Source: CAYWVO01 sp964461835 (GTDB lineage Bacteria; Zixibacteria; MSB-5A5; WJJR01; JAJRUJ01). From it: a stretch of 64,000 bases of DNA. Numbering within the stretch: the first letter of the stretch is position 1; every line of letters starts with the position of its first letter. Positions 17,324-25,890 of the stretch are shown piece by piece. The position numbers were made by a program, and so were the translations under genes. The stretch is from contig CAYWVO010000001.1 in NCBI GenBank assembly GCA_964461835.1, forward strand, positions 62,001 through 126,000, written 5' to 3'. The notes beneath the pieces are model-generated. The model had not been told where the DNA came from, did no database searches, and saw only the letters and a program-made list of their open reading frames with translations.

Positions 17324-18115
17324 CTACGCCGTAATCCCCCGTTCTGAAGATTCGATAAATTCCAGAAGATGCCGGACTTCCGCAGTCTCTTCAACATCCT
17401 CACGAATGCGCTGCACGGCTTGTGTCGTATTCAATTTTGACCGGAACAACAAGCGAAACGCCTTATGTAACGGCTCCAGCTGCTGTTTGGTAAAGCCCCG
17501 GCGTTCCAACCCAATGCGATTGAGACCGGCGATTTTCAGCGGATACCCGGCGGCCATACTGTAGGGGACAATGTCTTTCGGAACGCGAAACCCACCACCG
17601 ATCATGCAGTGCGCTCCCAACCGCACATATTGATGCACCGGCACCACACCGCCAATAATCACCCAATCTTCAATGGTGATATGTCCCGCCAGGTTCGCCG
17701 AATTCGCCAGGATCACGTGGTCGCCGAGCCAGCAATCGTGCGCCACGTGCGCGTATGCCATAATCAGGCAATCGGTGCCAATGATTGTCTTCTGCCGGTC
17801 CGCCGTCCCCCGATTGACGGTGGCAAACTCCCGAATGACTGTCCGGTCGCCAATATGGCACGTCGATTTTTCCCCGTGAAACTTAAGATCCTGCGGTTCG
17901 GTACCCACGACCGCCGAGTGATGCACGCGACAGGACTTTCCCATCCGAGTCCCGGTGCCGATTCGCGCCTGTGATTCGATGACCGTATGGTCGCCGATTA
18001 TGACATCGTCCTCGATTATCGTGTAGGGGCCAATGGTGACGTCTTCGCCCAGGGTGACCTGGTCGCCGAGTATCGCCGTTGGGTGTATACCGGAATGCAC
18101 CATAGTGTCTTTCAT
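17324..18115 (-). CDS. lpxA: Acyl-ACP--UDP-N-acetylglucosamine O-acyltransferase
   Basis: A 263-residue left-handed beta-helix acyltransferase catalysing the first step of lipid A synthesis. Hexapeptide repeats dominate residues 10-190. The catalytic His is His126 in AYAHVAHDC. VHQYVRLGAHCMIGGGF places a glycine (174) at the position of E. coli Gly173, the acyl-chain ruler, compatible with long hydroxyacyl chains. The C-terminal helical domain follows (GLNRIGLERRGF onward). It begins two bases after the lpxC-fabZ stop. Confidence 0.96.
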   Translation of the reverse strand: MKDTMVHSGIHPTAILGDQVTLGEDVTIGPYTIIEDDVIIGDHTVIESQARIGTGTRMGKSCRVHHSAVVGTEPQDLKFHGEKSTCHIGDRTVIREFATVNRGTADRQKTIIGTDCLIMAYAHVAHDCWLGDHVILANSANLAGHITIEDWVIIGGVVPVHQYVRLGAHCMIGGGFRVPKDIVPYSMAAGYPLKIAGLNRIGLERRGFTKQQLEPLHKAFRLLFRSKLNTTQAVQRIREDVEETAEVRHLLEFIESSERGITA

Positions 18116-18117
18116 AG

Positions 18118-19515
18118 TTACCGTTCCACTACTGTTGCCAGCAACGTAGCTTCGGTCACCAATTTCCCCTCAACGTAGGCCTTGCCACTCATTTTGCAGG
18201 TGGATCGACGGAACGAGATCATGTTCAATTCAAACCGGAGCTGATCGCCCGGGAGGACCGGTTTACGAAACCGGACGCCGTCGATCCCCATAAAATAGAC
18301 GACCTTGGATTCGGCATTATCGACCATATTCAGAAGCAGAATACCGCCGGCCTGGGCCATAGCCTCCACCACCAGGACCCCCGGCATGATCGGATGTCCG
18401 GGAAAGTGGCCCACAAAGAACGGCTCGTTGATGGTGACATTTTTCAAGGCCACGACGGTCTTGCCGGGAATGAGGTCAATGACCCGGTCGACCAACAGCA
18501 TCGGATAGCGGTGCGGCATGATTTTTTCGATCGCCTTCGCGTCCAGCACCAGGCTGTCCCCGCGGGTGGGAACGGCATATTTCTGGGAAATTACTTCCTT
18601 TTCCTGCTGCGCTCGGATGCGCCTGGCGATTTCGATATTGGCTTTATGCCCCGAACGCGCCGCCATAACATGCGCCTTCAGCGGCCGCCCCAACAGCGAT
18701 AAATCTCCGATTAAATCGACGACCTTATGCCGAACCGGTTCATTGTAAAACCGGAGGGGTGTATCATTTAAGATCCCCGTCTTGCCCAAGGGCACATTGT
18801 GCGGATAATCCAACATTTCTTTAAGGCGATCGACATCCTCCTGCGTCATTCCGTGGTCGGCGATGACGATCGCGTTATCGAGCCGGCCGCCTTTGATCAG
18901 TCCTGCGTCGTAGAGATGTTCAACTTCATGCAGGAAACAAAAGGTCCGCGCCGGGGCGAATTCCTCGGCGAACTCATCCTCCAATGATACGAGCGAAGTG
19001 TACTGGGTACCCAGCGCCGGGTTTTGATAATCGACCAGGAATGTAACCCGGAAGGTGTCCGACGGCAGGACAATAATATCAACTTTGCGTTCGGGCTCCG
19101 AATAGGCGACCGGACGGTCGATTTCGATATACTCTTTGAGTTCGGCCTGTTTCTCCAATCCTGCTTTGCGCAGGACCTCGACAAATGGCTTGGACGATCC
19201 ATCTCCCACCGGAGGTTCGTGGTCATCGAGTTCACAGACGACGTTATCGATTTCCAAGCCGGCCAGGGCAGCGAGGACATGTTCGACCGTATGGATCTGG
19301 ACACCGTTTTCCGAGAGTGTGGTCCCCCGGTTCACGTCGTTGACTTTATTGATATCGGGGATGATTTCGTGGATTTTCCCGTCTACGGTGAGCCGGAACC
19401 TGACGCCATGACCGCAAGGAGCGGGACGGAAGCTGATGGTGCATGGTTTTCCGGTGTGTAAGCCGGTACCGGAAAAAGAGGTATCATTTTGAATGGTGCG
19501 TTGATGTTTATCCAT
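18118..19515 (-). CDS. lpxC-fabZ: Bifunctional UDP-3-O-acyl-GlcNAc deacetylase / 3-hydroxyacyl-ACP dehydratase (LpxC-FabZ fusion)
   Basis: A 465-residue fusion. Residues 1 to about 305 are LpxC, the committed zinc deacetylase of lipid A synthesis: zinc ligands His79 (HTVEHVLAAL), His263 and Asp267 (RHKVVDLIGD) and catalytic His290 (SGHKAN) are present. Residues about 320-465 are FabZ with His370 in VGHFPGHPIMPGV and Glu384 in VVEAMAQ; it dehydrates beta-hydroxyacyl-ACP, which competes with LpxA for hydroxyacyl-ACP. The fusion is known from Bacteroidetes and relatives and is the best taxonomic clue here. It is the first clear gene of the lipid A operon, with 93 noncoding bases upstream. Confidence 0.97.
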   Translation of the reverse strand: MDKHQRTIQNDTSFSGTGLHTGKPCTISFRPAPCGHGVRFRLTVDGKIHEIIPDINKVNDVNRGTTLSENGVQIHTVEHVLAALAGLEIDNVVCELDDHEPPVGDGSSKPFVEVLRKAGLEKQAELKEYIEIDRPVAYSEPERKVDIIVLPSDTFRVTFLVDYQNPALGTQYTSLVSLEDEFAEEFAPARTFCFLHEVEHLYDAGLIKGGRLDNAIVIADHGMTQEDVDRLKEMLDYPHNVPLGKTGILNDTPLRFYNEPVRHKVVDLIGDLSLLGRPLKAHVMAARSGHKANIEIARRIRAQQEKEVISQKYAVPTRGDSLVLDAKAIEKIMPHRYPMLLVDRVIDLIPGKTVVALKNVTINEPFFVGHFPGHPIMPGVLVVEAMAQAGGILLLNMVDNAESKVVYFMGIDGVRFRKPVLPGDQLRFELNMISFRRSTCKMSGKAYVEGKLVTEATLLATVVER

Positions 19516-19608
19516 TCTGCTGCCTCGCGTATGCCGCTACCCGACTGATCCAACGTCTCAAAAATACATCAGCAGGTCATCCGCCACAACCCCAAAGCGG
19601 GTAAATTG

Positions 19609-20109
19609 TTACTCCGTTCCGGGGCGGCCCGCTTGATCGCAGACGGTTGTCCCCAATTCGGTGAGTTCATAGTACGTATGATTGCGGTGCTTGATCCACT
19701 TGCCGTCCACAGTGCCCTTCCGGTACCGAATCATCTTGGCCTCGATCCGTTGGAGCAAGCCCAAATCCCGCAATTTGCGATGCCGTTCGAAGACCACCGC
19801 CCGGTCCACCCGAACATGTTTGGCGACCACGGCGGCGTAGTCACATCCCATCCGCTGATGATGCAGCAGGATTGCTCGATCGACGTCATCGAGCCGCCCC
19901 AACAACTCTGGCGACACCTCTTGAGGCAGCATCGTTCCCGGCGCGTTGACTTCTTTCCAGGAGATGGCGACTAATCGTGTCGGGTCTACTTTGGCGATAT
20001 TGGGGCAATCCGGCCGGTGCACCGAAAAGACGTCGGCGTCTTGCTTGACGAAGGCAACAAGATCGTCCCCTTCCTGCGGCGAACAACATTTGGCCAGGCG
20101 ATACTGCAT
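19609..20109 (-). CDS. Stand-alone RelA/SpoT-type zinc-finger (RIS) domain fused to a DUF2250-like winged helix
   Basis: A 166-residue protein. Residues 5-50 match the zinc-binding domain at the C-terminal side of long RelA/SpoT enzymes: KCCSPQEGDDLVAF, then SVHRPDCPNI, with Cys8, Cys9, His31 and Cys35 as the four expected ligands. Residues about 70-160 look like a winged helix of the DUF2250 type (DVDRAILLHHQRMGCDYAAVV, VVFERHRKLRDLGLL, YYELTELG). No (p)ppGpp synthetase, hydrolase, TGS or ACT domain is present. It starts three bases after deoB. A nucleic-acid-binding regulator is likely; function is unknown. I am confident of the first domain and fairly confident of the second. Confidence 0.75.
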   Translation of the reverse strand: MQYRLAKCCSPQEGDDLVAFVKQDADVFSVHRPDCPNIAKVDPTRLVAISWKEVNAPGTMLPQEVSPELLGRLDDVDRAILLHHQRMGCDYAAVVAKHVRVDRAVVFERHRKLRDLGLLQRIEAKMIRYRKGTVDGKWIKHRNHTYYELTELGTTVCDQAGRPGTE

Positions 20110-20112
20110 TGG

Positions 20113-21279
20113 TCACAATTGGGAGAGAAAACTCGTCCCCACTTCCGGGGTCGCGCACCCAAACGCGTCCGCCACGGTCGCCGCAGCATCGGCAAACGTT
20201 TCACGGGTACCCAGTGCGACATCCCGGGTGAGATCGGGTGAATACGCCAGGATGGGGACATACTCTCGAGAATGGTCGGTTGACGGTGTGGTGGGATCGC
20301 AACCATGATCGGCGGCAATCAGGAGAAGATCCGTCGGTTTCAGCACACCCAGTAACTCCTCCAGTTGCGGGTCACATGCCTCCAGGGCGCGAGCGAAATT
20401 CTCCGGATCGTTGCGATGTCCCCACAACATATCAAATTCGACCAGGTTGACGAAGATGAGTCCTCGCTGTTCTTCGTGCGCCAAGGCAAGCGTCTGGTTC
20501 ATCCCGTCGACATTCGATTTCGTATGGATTACCCGATCCAGCCCCTGTTCGGCGAACAAATCCCCAATCTTGCCCACACCGATTGTGGGGATGCCCGCGG
20601 CTTGCGCGCGATCCAGAATTGTTGGCCCACTGGGCGGCAGCGAATAATCCCGGCGATCGGTGGTCCGCTTAAAGGCGCCGGGCCGCCCGATAAAGGGCCG
20701 GGCAATGACCCGTGAGACGCCATGCTCTCCCACTAAGATCTCGCGGGCAATTTCACAAATGCGGTATAATTCAGACAGCGGGACCTTATCCGTGTGGGCC
20801 GCAATTTGGAAGACGGAGTCAGCGGAGGTATAAACGATCACCTTCCCACTGGCGAGATGTTCCTCGCCCAGTTCATCAATGATGACTGTCCCGGAGGCGG
20901 GCCGGTTGCCCAAAATGTCGTAGCCGGTGCGTCGGCGAAATTCTAGCAGAACTTCCTCCGGAAATCCCTCCGGGTACAAGGGAAATGGGCTGCTGGTGAC
21001 CAGGCCGGCAAGCTCCCAATGGCCGGTCGTCGAATCTTTACCCGCGGACTGTTCGGCCATCTTGCCGTACCCACCGACCGCCTGTACCTGATCCGAAAGT
21101 CCGGCAATTGGGGTGATCTTACCCAGGCCGAGTTTTTCCAGGCACGGACATTGTAACCCATCAACCGCCTCAGCAACATGACCAAGGGTATTCGTGCCGA
21201 CATCACCGTAGGCGGCTGCATCCGGCAGTTCACCGACGCCGCAGGCATCCAAGACGATAAAAAAGACGCGTTCAATCAT
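20113..21279 (-). CDS. deoB: Phosphopentomutase
   Basis: A 388-residue alkaline-phosphatase-superfamily enzyme interconverting ribose (or deoxyribose) 1- and 5-phosphates in nucleoside catabolism. Landmarks: FIVLDACGVGELPDA (7-21) with a metal Asp, GKDSTTGHWELAG with the phosphorylated Thr, VIARPFIG, and the metal motifs EFDMLWGHRND and AADHGCDPTTPSTDHSREY. Length matches the family (about 390-407). It is followed three bases later by the zinc-finger gene and preceded by a small membrane protein gene. Confidence 0.96.
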   Translation of the reverse strand: MIERVFFIVLDACGVGELPDAAAYGDVGTNTLGHVAEAVDGLQCPCLEKLGLGKITPIAGLSDQVQAVGGYGKMAEQSAGKDSTTGHWELAGLVTSSPFPLYPEGFPEEVLLEFRRRTGYDILGNRPASGTVIIDELGEEHLASGKVIVYTSADSVFQIAAHTDKVPLSELYRICEIAREILVGEHGVSRVIARPFIGRPGAFKRTTDRRDYSLPPSGPTILDRAQAAGIPTIGVGKIGDLFAEQGLDRVIHTKSNVDGMNQTLALAHEEQRGLIFVNLVEFDMLWGHRNDPENFARALEACDPQLEELLGVLKPTDLLLIAADHGCDPTTPSTDHSREYVPILAYSPDLTRDVALGTRETFADAAATVADAFGCATPEVGTSFLSQL

Positions 21280-21296
21280 AGCAGTAAAATAGTTGA

Positions 21297-21662
21297 TCAG
21301 CGTGGACTAAAAGTCGTCAATTGGCGGGCAAGCTGGGTAGTTTCCAGTGAGTCAAGATAGCCATCGCGGTAGCGGACCACGAAGCTGTCGACAAACGTAT
21401 GAGCGGGGGAAACCGGCAGCCGCTGACCTCGGGGGCTGCCCAGGAACGTCTGCCAAACGGTTAGATCATCCGCCCCCGTGGCATTCAGCACGGTATATTG
21501 ATCGACTGCCGACAGCGTGATCGCAACACTCCGCCGGAACACCTCCGAATCAGCCCTGGTGGCATTTTTCTGGCCCACCCATACTTTGGCGATGATAATT
21601 GTGAGGCCGACCAGTGCCAGACCGACGCCCAATTCCATCACGCGGTGTTGCCAAGTACTCAT
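21297..21662 (-). CDS. Small single-pass membrane protein of unknown function
   Basis: A 121-residue protein with one N-terminal hydrophobic helix (about 10-27, VGLALVGLTIIIAKVWVG) and a hydrophilic domain of roughly 90 residues that probably lies outside the cytoplasm. No family recognised. AGAGG precedes the ATG by about 10 bases. It comes just after the terminator of the rplQ operon and 17 bases before deoB, so it may open a separate transcript with deoB and the zinc-finger gene. Confidence 0.6.
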   Translation of the reverse strand: MSTWQHRVMELGVGLALVGLTIIIAKVWVGQKNATRADSEVFRRSVAITLSAVDQYTVLNATGADDLTVWQTFLGSPRGQRLPVSPAHTFVDSFVVRYRDGYLDSLETTQLARQLTTFSPR

Positions 21663-21706
21663 GTGTTACAATCCTCTGTTACCATCTGCCAAAAGAAAAC
21701 CGCGCC

Positions 21707-21737
21707 AAAAAGGAAAAGGCAACCGAAATCGGTTGCC
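21707..21737 (-). terminator. Rho-independent terminator at the end of the rpo/ribosomal block
   Basis: On the minus strand GGCAACCG and CGGTTGCC form an eight-pair stem with an ATTT loop (21718-21737), followed by TTTTCCTTTTT. It lies 24 bases after the rplQ stop and is the natural end of the long ribosomal-protein transcript. Confidence 0.88.
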
Positions 21738-21761
21738 TCGCTCTCCCCTGATCGCAGGCGG

Positions 21762-22175
21762 TTACTTTTCTCCCGCCTTCTCTTTCTTTTTCTTTTCTTT
21801 GGATTTTTTCTCGCTTGATCGTTCGACCAATAATTGCACGATGGAGATCGGCGCCCCATCGCCACGGCGAAATCCCCAACGCAACGCCCGCGTATAGCCA
21901 CCGGAACGATCGGCCATTTGTGGGCCGATCTCGGCAAACAGTTTTTGCAAGGCAGCTTTGTCACGGACGGTCATCGCCGCCAACCGACGGGAGTGAAGGT
22001 CGCCGCGTTTCGCCAGAGTCACGAGACGATCCATGACGCGGCACACCTCTCGGGCCTTCGTCGGTGTGGTCTTAATCGTGGTGTGTTTAATCAATGACGT
22101 CGCCATATTGGACAGCATCGCTTTGCGATGCGGGGCGGTTCGGCTGAGTTTTTTGACTTTTCGGCCGTGGCGCAT
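21762..22175 (-). CDS. rplQ: 50S ribosomal protein L17
   Basis: A 137-residue L17. The core is complete: MRHGRKVKKLSRTAPHRKAML at the start, LIKHTTIKTTPTKAREV, and the GGYTRALRWGFRRGDGAP motif. The last 20 residues are an unusual Lys/Glu-rich tail (SSEKKSKEKKKKEKAGEK), making it longer than E. coli L17 (127). It ends the alpha operon 38 bases after rpoA, and a terminator follows. Confidence 0.97.
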   Translation of the reverse strand: MRHGRKVKKLSRTAPHRKAMLSNMATSLIKHTTIKTTPTKAREVCRVMDRLVTLAKRGDLHSRRLAAMTVRDKAALQKLFAEIGPQMADRSGGYTRALRWGFRRGDGAPISIVQLLVERSSEKKSKEKKKKEKAGEK

Positions 22176-22213
22176 GGTTCTCTCTCCCCTCAGGACGGCG
22201 GTACGACAGGCGC

Positions 22214-23206
22214 TTAGACCGTTTCGGCCGCGGGTTCCTCATACTTGGAGACATCCATCCCGAACGACAATCCCAACTCCGATAAGATCCCGTTAAGCTC
22301 GGTCAAGGATTTCCGGCCAAAATTACGATACTTCAACATTTCCGATTCGGTGCGACGGACCAGGTCCCGCAACACCCGAATATTGGCGGCGCGCAGGCAA
22401 TTGGATGAGCGCACGGACAACTCCAGCTCATCCACCGGCATTTCCAGAAGTTGCCGGATACGCAACGTTTCTTCGTCCACCTCTTCAACTTTCTCGGACT
22501 CGAATTCCTCTTCCACGGTCACCATCGGCTGGAAGTGATCCTTGAGAATCTTCGCCGCAAACGACAGTGCGTCTTCCGGCGAGATAGTCCCATCGGTGGA
22601 GATCTCCATGATCAGCCGATCATAGTCCGTACGCTGTCCCAGCCGGGTATTTTCCACAATGAAGTTCACGCGAGTCACCGGTGAAAACAGGGAATCAATG
22701 AGAATGGTGCCGATCGGCCGTTCCTCATCGGCATTCTGTTCGGCCAGCACATATCCTCGTCCGGCATTGATCTCTAATTCCATTCGCACGTTCGTATCGT
22801 TGGTCAATTCCAGGATATGCTGGTCCGGATTCATGATTTCGAGTTCGCCTTCCGCAAACTGTAGATCTCCGGTAGTATACTTGCCCTTGCCCTGTGCTTC
22901 GAGGACTGCGGTTTGGGGCTCATCCGAGATCAATTTCGGCCGGATTTTCTTGATGTTTAATACAATTTGGGTCACATCTTCCAGCACGCCGGGCAGCGTC
23001 GAGAATTCATGCAGCACGCCGTCGACACGAATCGAGGTCACTGCAGCGCCCTGGATTGAACTCAGCAACGTCCGGCGCAATGCGTTTCCGAGTGTATTGC
23101 CGAAACCGCGTTCCAGCGGTTCCATCGTAAACCGACCAAAGGTAGGCGTCGCGGCCTCTTCGTCCTGGACGATTTCCTTCGGCATGGTCACATTTTTCCA
23201 CTTCAT
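22214..23206 (-). CDS. rpoA: DNA-directed RNA polymerase subunit alpha
   Basis: A 330-residue alpha subunit. The N-terminal dimerisation domain is recognisable by FTMEPLERGFGNTLGNALRR (residues about 26-45) and VLHEFSTLPGVLEDV. The C-terminal domain (about 250-315) carries LELSVRSSNCLRAANIRVL and RNFGRKSLTELNGIL, the DNA/activator-binding determinants. An acidic linker joins them (EFESEKVEEVDEE). It is in the usual alpha-operon position between rpsD and rplQ. Confidence 0.98.
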   Translation of the reverse strand: MKWKNVTMPKEIVQDEEAATPTFGRFTMEPLERGFGNTLGNALRRTLLSSIQGAAVTSIRVDGVLHEFSTLPGVLEDVTQIVLNIKKIRPKLISDEPQTAVLEAQGKGKYTTGDLQFAEGELEIMNPDQHILELTNDTNVRMELEINAGRGYVLAEQNADEERPIGTILIDSLFSPVTRVNFIVENTRLGQRTDYDRLIMEISTDGTISPEDALSFAAKILKDHFQPMVTVEEEFESEKVEEVDEETLRIRQLLEMPVDELELSVRSSNCLRAANIRVLRDLVRRTESEMLKYRNFGRKSLTELNGILSELGLSFGMDVSKYEEPAAETV

Positions 23207-23236
23207 GGGTTCCCGCCTCCCTGGTCGAGCGTAGAA

Positions 23237-23866
23237 CTACTTCGAATACAATTCGACGATTTGTTGTTCCTGCGCAACTGTCGGAATGTCTACGCGTTTG
23301 GGTAATTCCAACAGTTCGCCTTCCAACCGGACTTTGTCCAACCGCAGCCAGGGGATATCTGTCCCCGGCCCGGCATCTTTCAACGCGGCATGAATCACAT
23401 CAAGGTTGCGGGATTTTTCGCGTACGCGCACCACGTCGCCCGGTCGCATGATATATGATGGAATATTGGTTATGCGGTCATTGACCACAAAATGGCGGTG
23501 GCGGACCAACTGGCGGGCAGCCGCCCGTGACGGGGCAAAGCCCAGGCGATAGACGATATTGTCCAGTCGACGCTCGAGCAGCCCCAGCAGGTTTTCGCCG
23601 GTCACCCCGCGCATCCGTGTTGCCCGCTCGTAGTACAAGTAGAACTGTTTTTCCAACAGGCCATATTGCCGACGGACTTTCTGCTTTTCGCGCAACTGCA
23701 ATCCGTACTCTGATACTTTGCGGCGCCGTCCGGTATCACGCATGCCCGGCGGAAAGGGACGACGTTCCACGGCGCATTTCGGTGACGAACACCGTGAGCC
23801 TTTTAAGAAGAGCTTTTGATTTTCCCGGCGACAGAGTTTACAGACCGGTCCCGTATATCGTGCCAT
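23237..23866 (-). CDS. rpsD: 30S ribosomal protein S4
   Basis: A 209-residue S4, a primary 16S rRNA binder. It is the zinc-containing (C+) form: Cys9, Cys12, Cys26 and Cys31 near the N-terminus. The S4 RNA-binding domain follows (RLDNIVYRLGFAPSRAAARQLV, about 98-119). In E. coli S4 autoregulates the alpha operon; no leader pseudoknot was identified here. It lies between rpsK and rpoA. Confidence 0.98.
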   Translation of the reverse strand: MARYTGPVCKLCRRENQKLFLKGSRCSSPKCAVERRPFPPGMRDTGRRRKVSEYGLQLREKQKVRRQYGLLEKQFYLYYERATRMRGVTGENLLGLLERRLDNIVYRLGFAPSRAAARQLVRHRHFVVNDRITNIPSYIMRPGDVVRVREKSRNLDVIHAALKDAGPGTDIPWLRLDKVRLEGELLELPKRVDIPTVAQEQQIVELYSK

Positions 23867-23935
23867 ACTGAGGAATTCCTCACTCTCACATGGGCTTCAG
23901 TGATCAGATATTCAATTCCTATCTATCGTCGGCGA

Positions 23936-24328
23936 TCACACCCGCCGGCGTTTCGGTGGACGGCACCCATTGTGGGGAATCGGTGTTACGTCGCGAATCG
24001 ACGTAACTTCGAGTCCCGCGGCGGCCAGAGAACGAATGGCGGCCTCCCGCCCGGCTCCGGGTCCTTTCACAAAGACATCCACCTTGCGCAGGCCGAGTTC
24101 CATCGCTTCTTTCGCCGCCGATTTGGCGGAAAGCTGCGCGGCAAAGGGCGTGCTTTTCTTCGAGCCTTTGAATCCGACCCGACCAGCGGATGCCCAGGAA
24201 ATCACCTGGCCTTTCACGTCGGTGATGGAGACCACCGTATTGTTAAAGGTGGCCTTGATAAAGACCAGGCCTTTGGGTTCGACGCGTGATTTTTTCTTGC
24301 GACTCCGTTTTCGTTTTGGATCAGCCAC
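23936..24328 (-). CDS. rpsK: 30S ribosomal protein S11
   Basis: A 130-residue S11 with the family motifs GLVFIKATFNNTVVSITD, AKEAMELGLRKVDVFVKGPG and the conserved C-terminal TPIPHNGCRPPKRRRV. It is a platform protein contacting the mRNA exit region. Start and length are standard. It is 41 bases after rpsM. Confidence 0.98.
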   Translation of the reverse strand: MADPKRKRSRKKKSRVEPKGLVFIKATFNNTVVSITDVKGQVISWASAGRVGFKGSKKSTPFAAQLSAKSAAKEAMELGLRKVDVFVKGPGAGREAAIRSLAAAGLEVTSIRDVTPIPHNGCRPPKRRRV

Positions 24329-24369
24329 GTTGTTTACCTATCAGTCAAGTCGTTATTTTTCTCTGCGGT

Positions 24370-24747
24370 TTATCTGCCTTTTTTCTTCCGGCCGCCGATG
24401 GACTGGCCCGGCCCTTTGCGCGTCCGGGCATTGGTCTTCGTCCGCTGACCGCGAACCGGCAGCCCCCGACGGTGCCGCAATCCACGGTAACAACCGATAT
24501 CAATCAGGCGCTTGATATTCATCTGCACTTCCGAGCGCAGATCGCCTTCCACCTTATACGCGCGTTCAATTTCCTGCCGCAGTTTCTGGACCTCGTCCTC
24601 GCTGAGTTTGTTGACGCGCAGGTCCGGCGAAATACCGGTTGCGGCAAGTATTTTTTGAGATGACGTCAAGCCAATGCCAAAAATCGACTTCAAGGCAATT
24701 TCAATCCGCTTGTCTTTTGGTAGGTCGACACCTGCAATACGGGCCAC
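24370..24747 (-). CDS. rpsM: 30S ribosomal protein S13
   Basis: A 125-residue S13, a head protein touching the 50S subunit and P-site tRNA. Motifs: MARIAGVDLPKDKRIEIAL at the start, a helix-two-turn-helix (SIFGIGLTSSQKIL), YRGLRHRRGLPVRGQRTKTN, and a basic tail ending SIGGRKKKGR. It follows rpmJ by 30 bases. Confidence 0.98.
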   Translation of the reverse strand: MARIAGVDLPKDKRIEIALKSIFGIGLTSSQKILAATGISPDLRVNKLSEDEVQKLRQEIERAYKVEGDLRSEVQMNIKRLIDIGCYRGLRHRRGLPVRGQRTKTNARTRKGPGQSIGGRKKKGR

Positions 24748-24777
24748 GTCACACCTCCTGCGGCATGTACACGCCGG

Positions 24778-24891
24778 TTATCCCTGACGCTGTTTATGCC
24801 GTGGATTTGAGCAAATCACGCGAACGACGCCCCGTCGCCGGATGATCTTGCATTTTTCACACCGCTTTTTGACTGATGCTCCCACTTTCAT
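24778..24891 (-). CDS. rpmJ: 50S ribosomal protein L36
   Basis: A 37-residue protein read from the ATG at 24889-24891: MKVGASVKKRCEKCK, then a basic segment and CSNPRHKQRQG. The zinc ligands of the C+ form are present (Cys11, Cys14, Cys27, His32). It sits in the conserved infA-rpmJ-rpsM order, 13 bases after infA. It is short enough to be missed by length-filtered gene calling. Confidence 0.97.
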   Translation of the reverse strand: MKVGASVKKRCEKCKIIRRRGVVRVICSNPRHKQRQG

Positions 24892-24904
24892 CGTGTCCAC
24901 CAAT

Positions 24905-25123
24905 CTATTTATATCGATATACAATGCGGCCCCGGCTCAGGTCGTATGGTGACAGCTCCAACGTTACCCGGTCGCCGGGAAGGATCTTGATAAAGTGCAT
25001 CCGCATCTTTCCGGATACATGAGCCAATACCTTGTGGCCATTTTCCAACTCCACGCGAAACATGGCGTTGGGGAGTGGCTCAATGACTTTACCCTCAACG
25101 GTTATTGTCTGTTCTTTCGCCAT
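24905..25123 (-). CDS. infA: Translation initiation factor IF-1
   Basis: A 72-residue single OB-fold S1-domain protein that binds the 30S A site during initiation. Family landmarks: ITVEGKVIEPLPNAMFRVEL, GHKVLAHVSGKMRMHFIKI and LSPYDLSRGRIVYRYK. Length is standard. Its start lies within the 3' end of map (29-base overlap). Confidence 0.98.
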   Translation of the reverse strand: MAKEQTITVEGKVIEPLPNAMFRVELENGHKVLAHVSGKMRMHFIKILPGDRVTLELSPYDLSRGRIVYRYK

Positions 25124-25880
25124 ATACTTGACCGGCGGTCAAAATCACCGGTCCCTCATCAGTTATTGCAATCGTGTGCTCAAAATGAGCTGATTTCCCA
25201 CCGTCCCTGGTTTTCACCGTCCACTTATCTTCCGCCCAAAAGACTTCGCTCCTGCCGGCATTGAGCATTGGTTCGATCGCGATCACGAGACCGGCGAGCA
25301 ATTCGGGGCCGCCACCGGTCGTTCCGTAATTGGGGACCTGTGGTTCTTCGTGCATGCTGCGACCGATGCCGTGTCCGACCAGTTCGCGCACAACGGAAAA
25401 GCCGTTGTCCTCGGCATGGCGTTGAATCGCGGCGGAAATATCGAACAGGTGATTGCCAACCCGCGCTTGTTCAATGCCGTGATAGAGTGCCTCGCGCGTT
25501 GTGTCCAACAGTCGTTGACCTGCCTGGTCGATTGTCCCCACCCCGACAGTCCGGGCCGAATCACCGTAAAAGCCCCGGTAAATGGAGCCGATATCGAACG
25601 AAACCAGCATTCCCTCTTCCAACCGCCGATCGCCAGGGATTCCGTGCACAACCTCATCATCAATCGAAACACAGACGGATGCTGGAAATCCCTGGTACCC
25701 GAGAAATGCCGGTTCGGCACCTTGATCGCGGATGTATGTTTCGCCGATTCGATTCAGTTCCGCGGTGGTGACGCCCGGTTGGACGGCTTTTTCTATCTCC
25801 TCCAGTGCTCCGAATACGATTGCACCGGCCTGGCGAATGATGTCAATATCTTCAGCACTTTTCAAGCGCCATCCGGCCAT
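25095..25880 (-). CDS. map: Methionine aminopeptidase, type I
   Basis: About 261 residues from the preferred ATG at 25880, which has GGGGAGG just upstream and starts MAGWRLKSAEDIDIIRQAG. An in-frame ATG 48 bases further up would intrude into adk and add a non-conserved leader. Dinuclear metal ligands are recognisable in SFDIGSIYRGFYGDSART, VGHGIGRSMHEEPQVPN, IAIEPM and HFEHTIAIT. It removes the initiator Met. The last codons overlap the infA start, as expected for coupled genes in the spc operon. Confidence 0.95.
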   Translation of the reverse strand: MAGWRLKSAEDIDIIRQAGAIVFGALEEIEKAVQPGVTTAELNRIGETYIRDQGAEPAFLGYQGFPASVCVSIDDEVVHGIPGDRRLEEGMLVSFDIGSIYRGFYGDSARTVGVGTIDQAGQRLLDTTREALYHGIEQARVGNHLFDISAAIQRHAEDNGFSVVRELVGHGIGRSMHEEPQVPNYGTTGGGPELLAGLVIAIEPMLNAGRSEVFWAEDKWTVKTRDGGKSAHFEHTIAITDEGPVILTAGQVYGERTDNNR

Positions 25881-25890
25881 GCTGCCTCCC

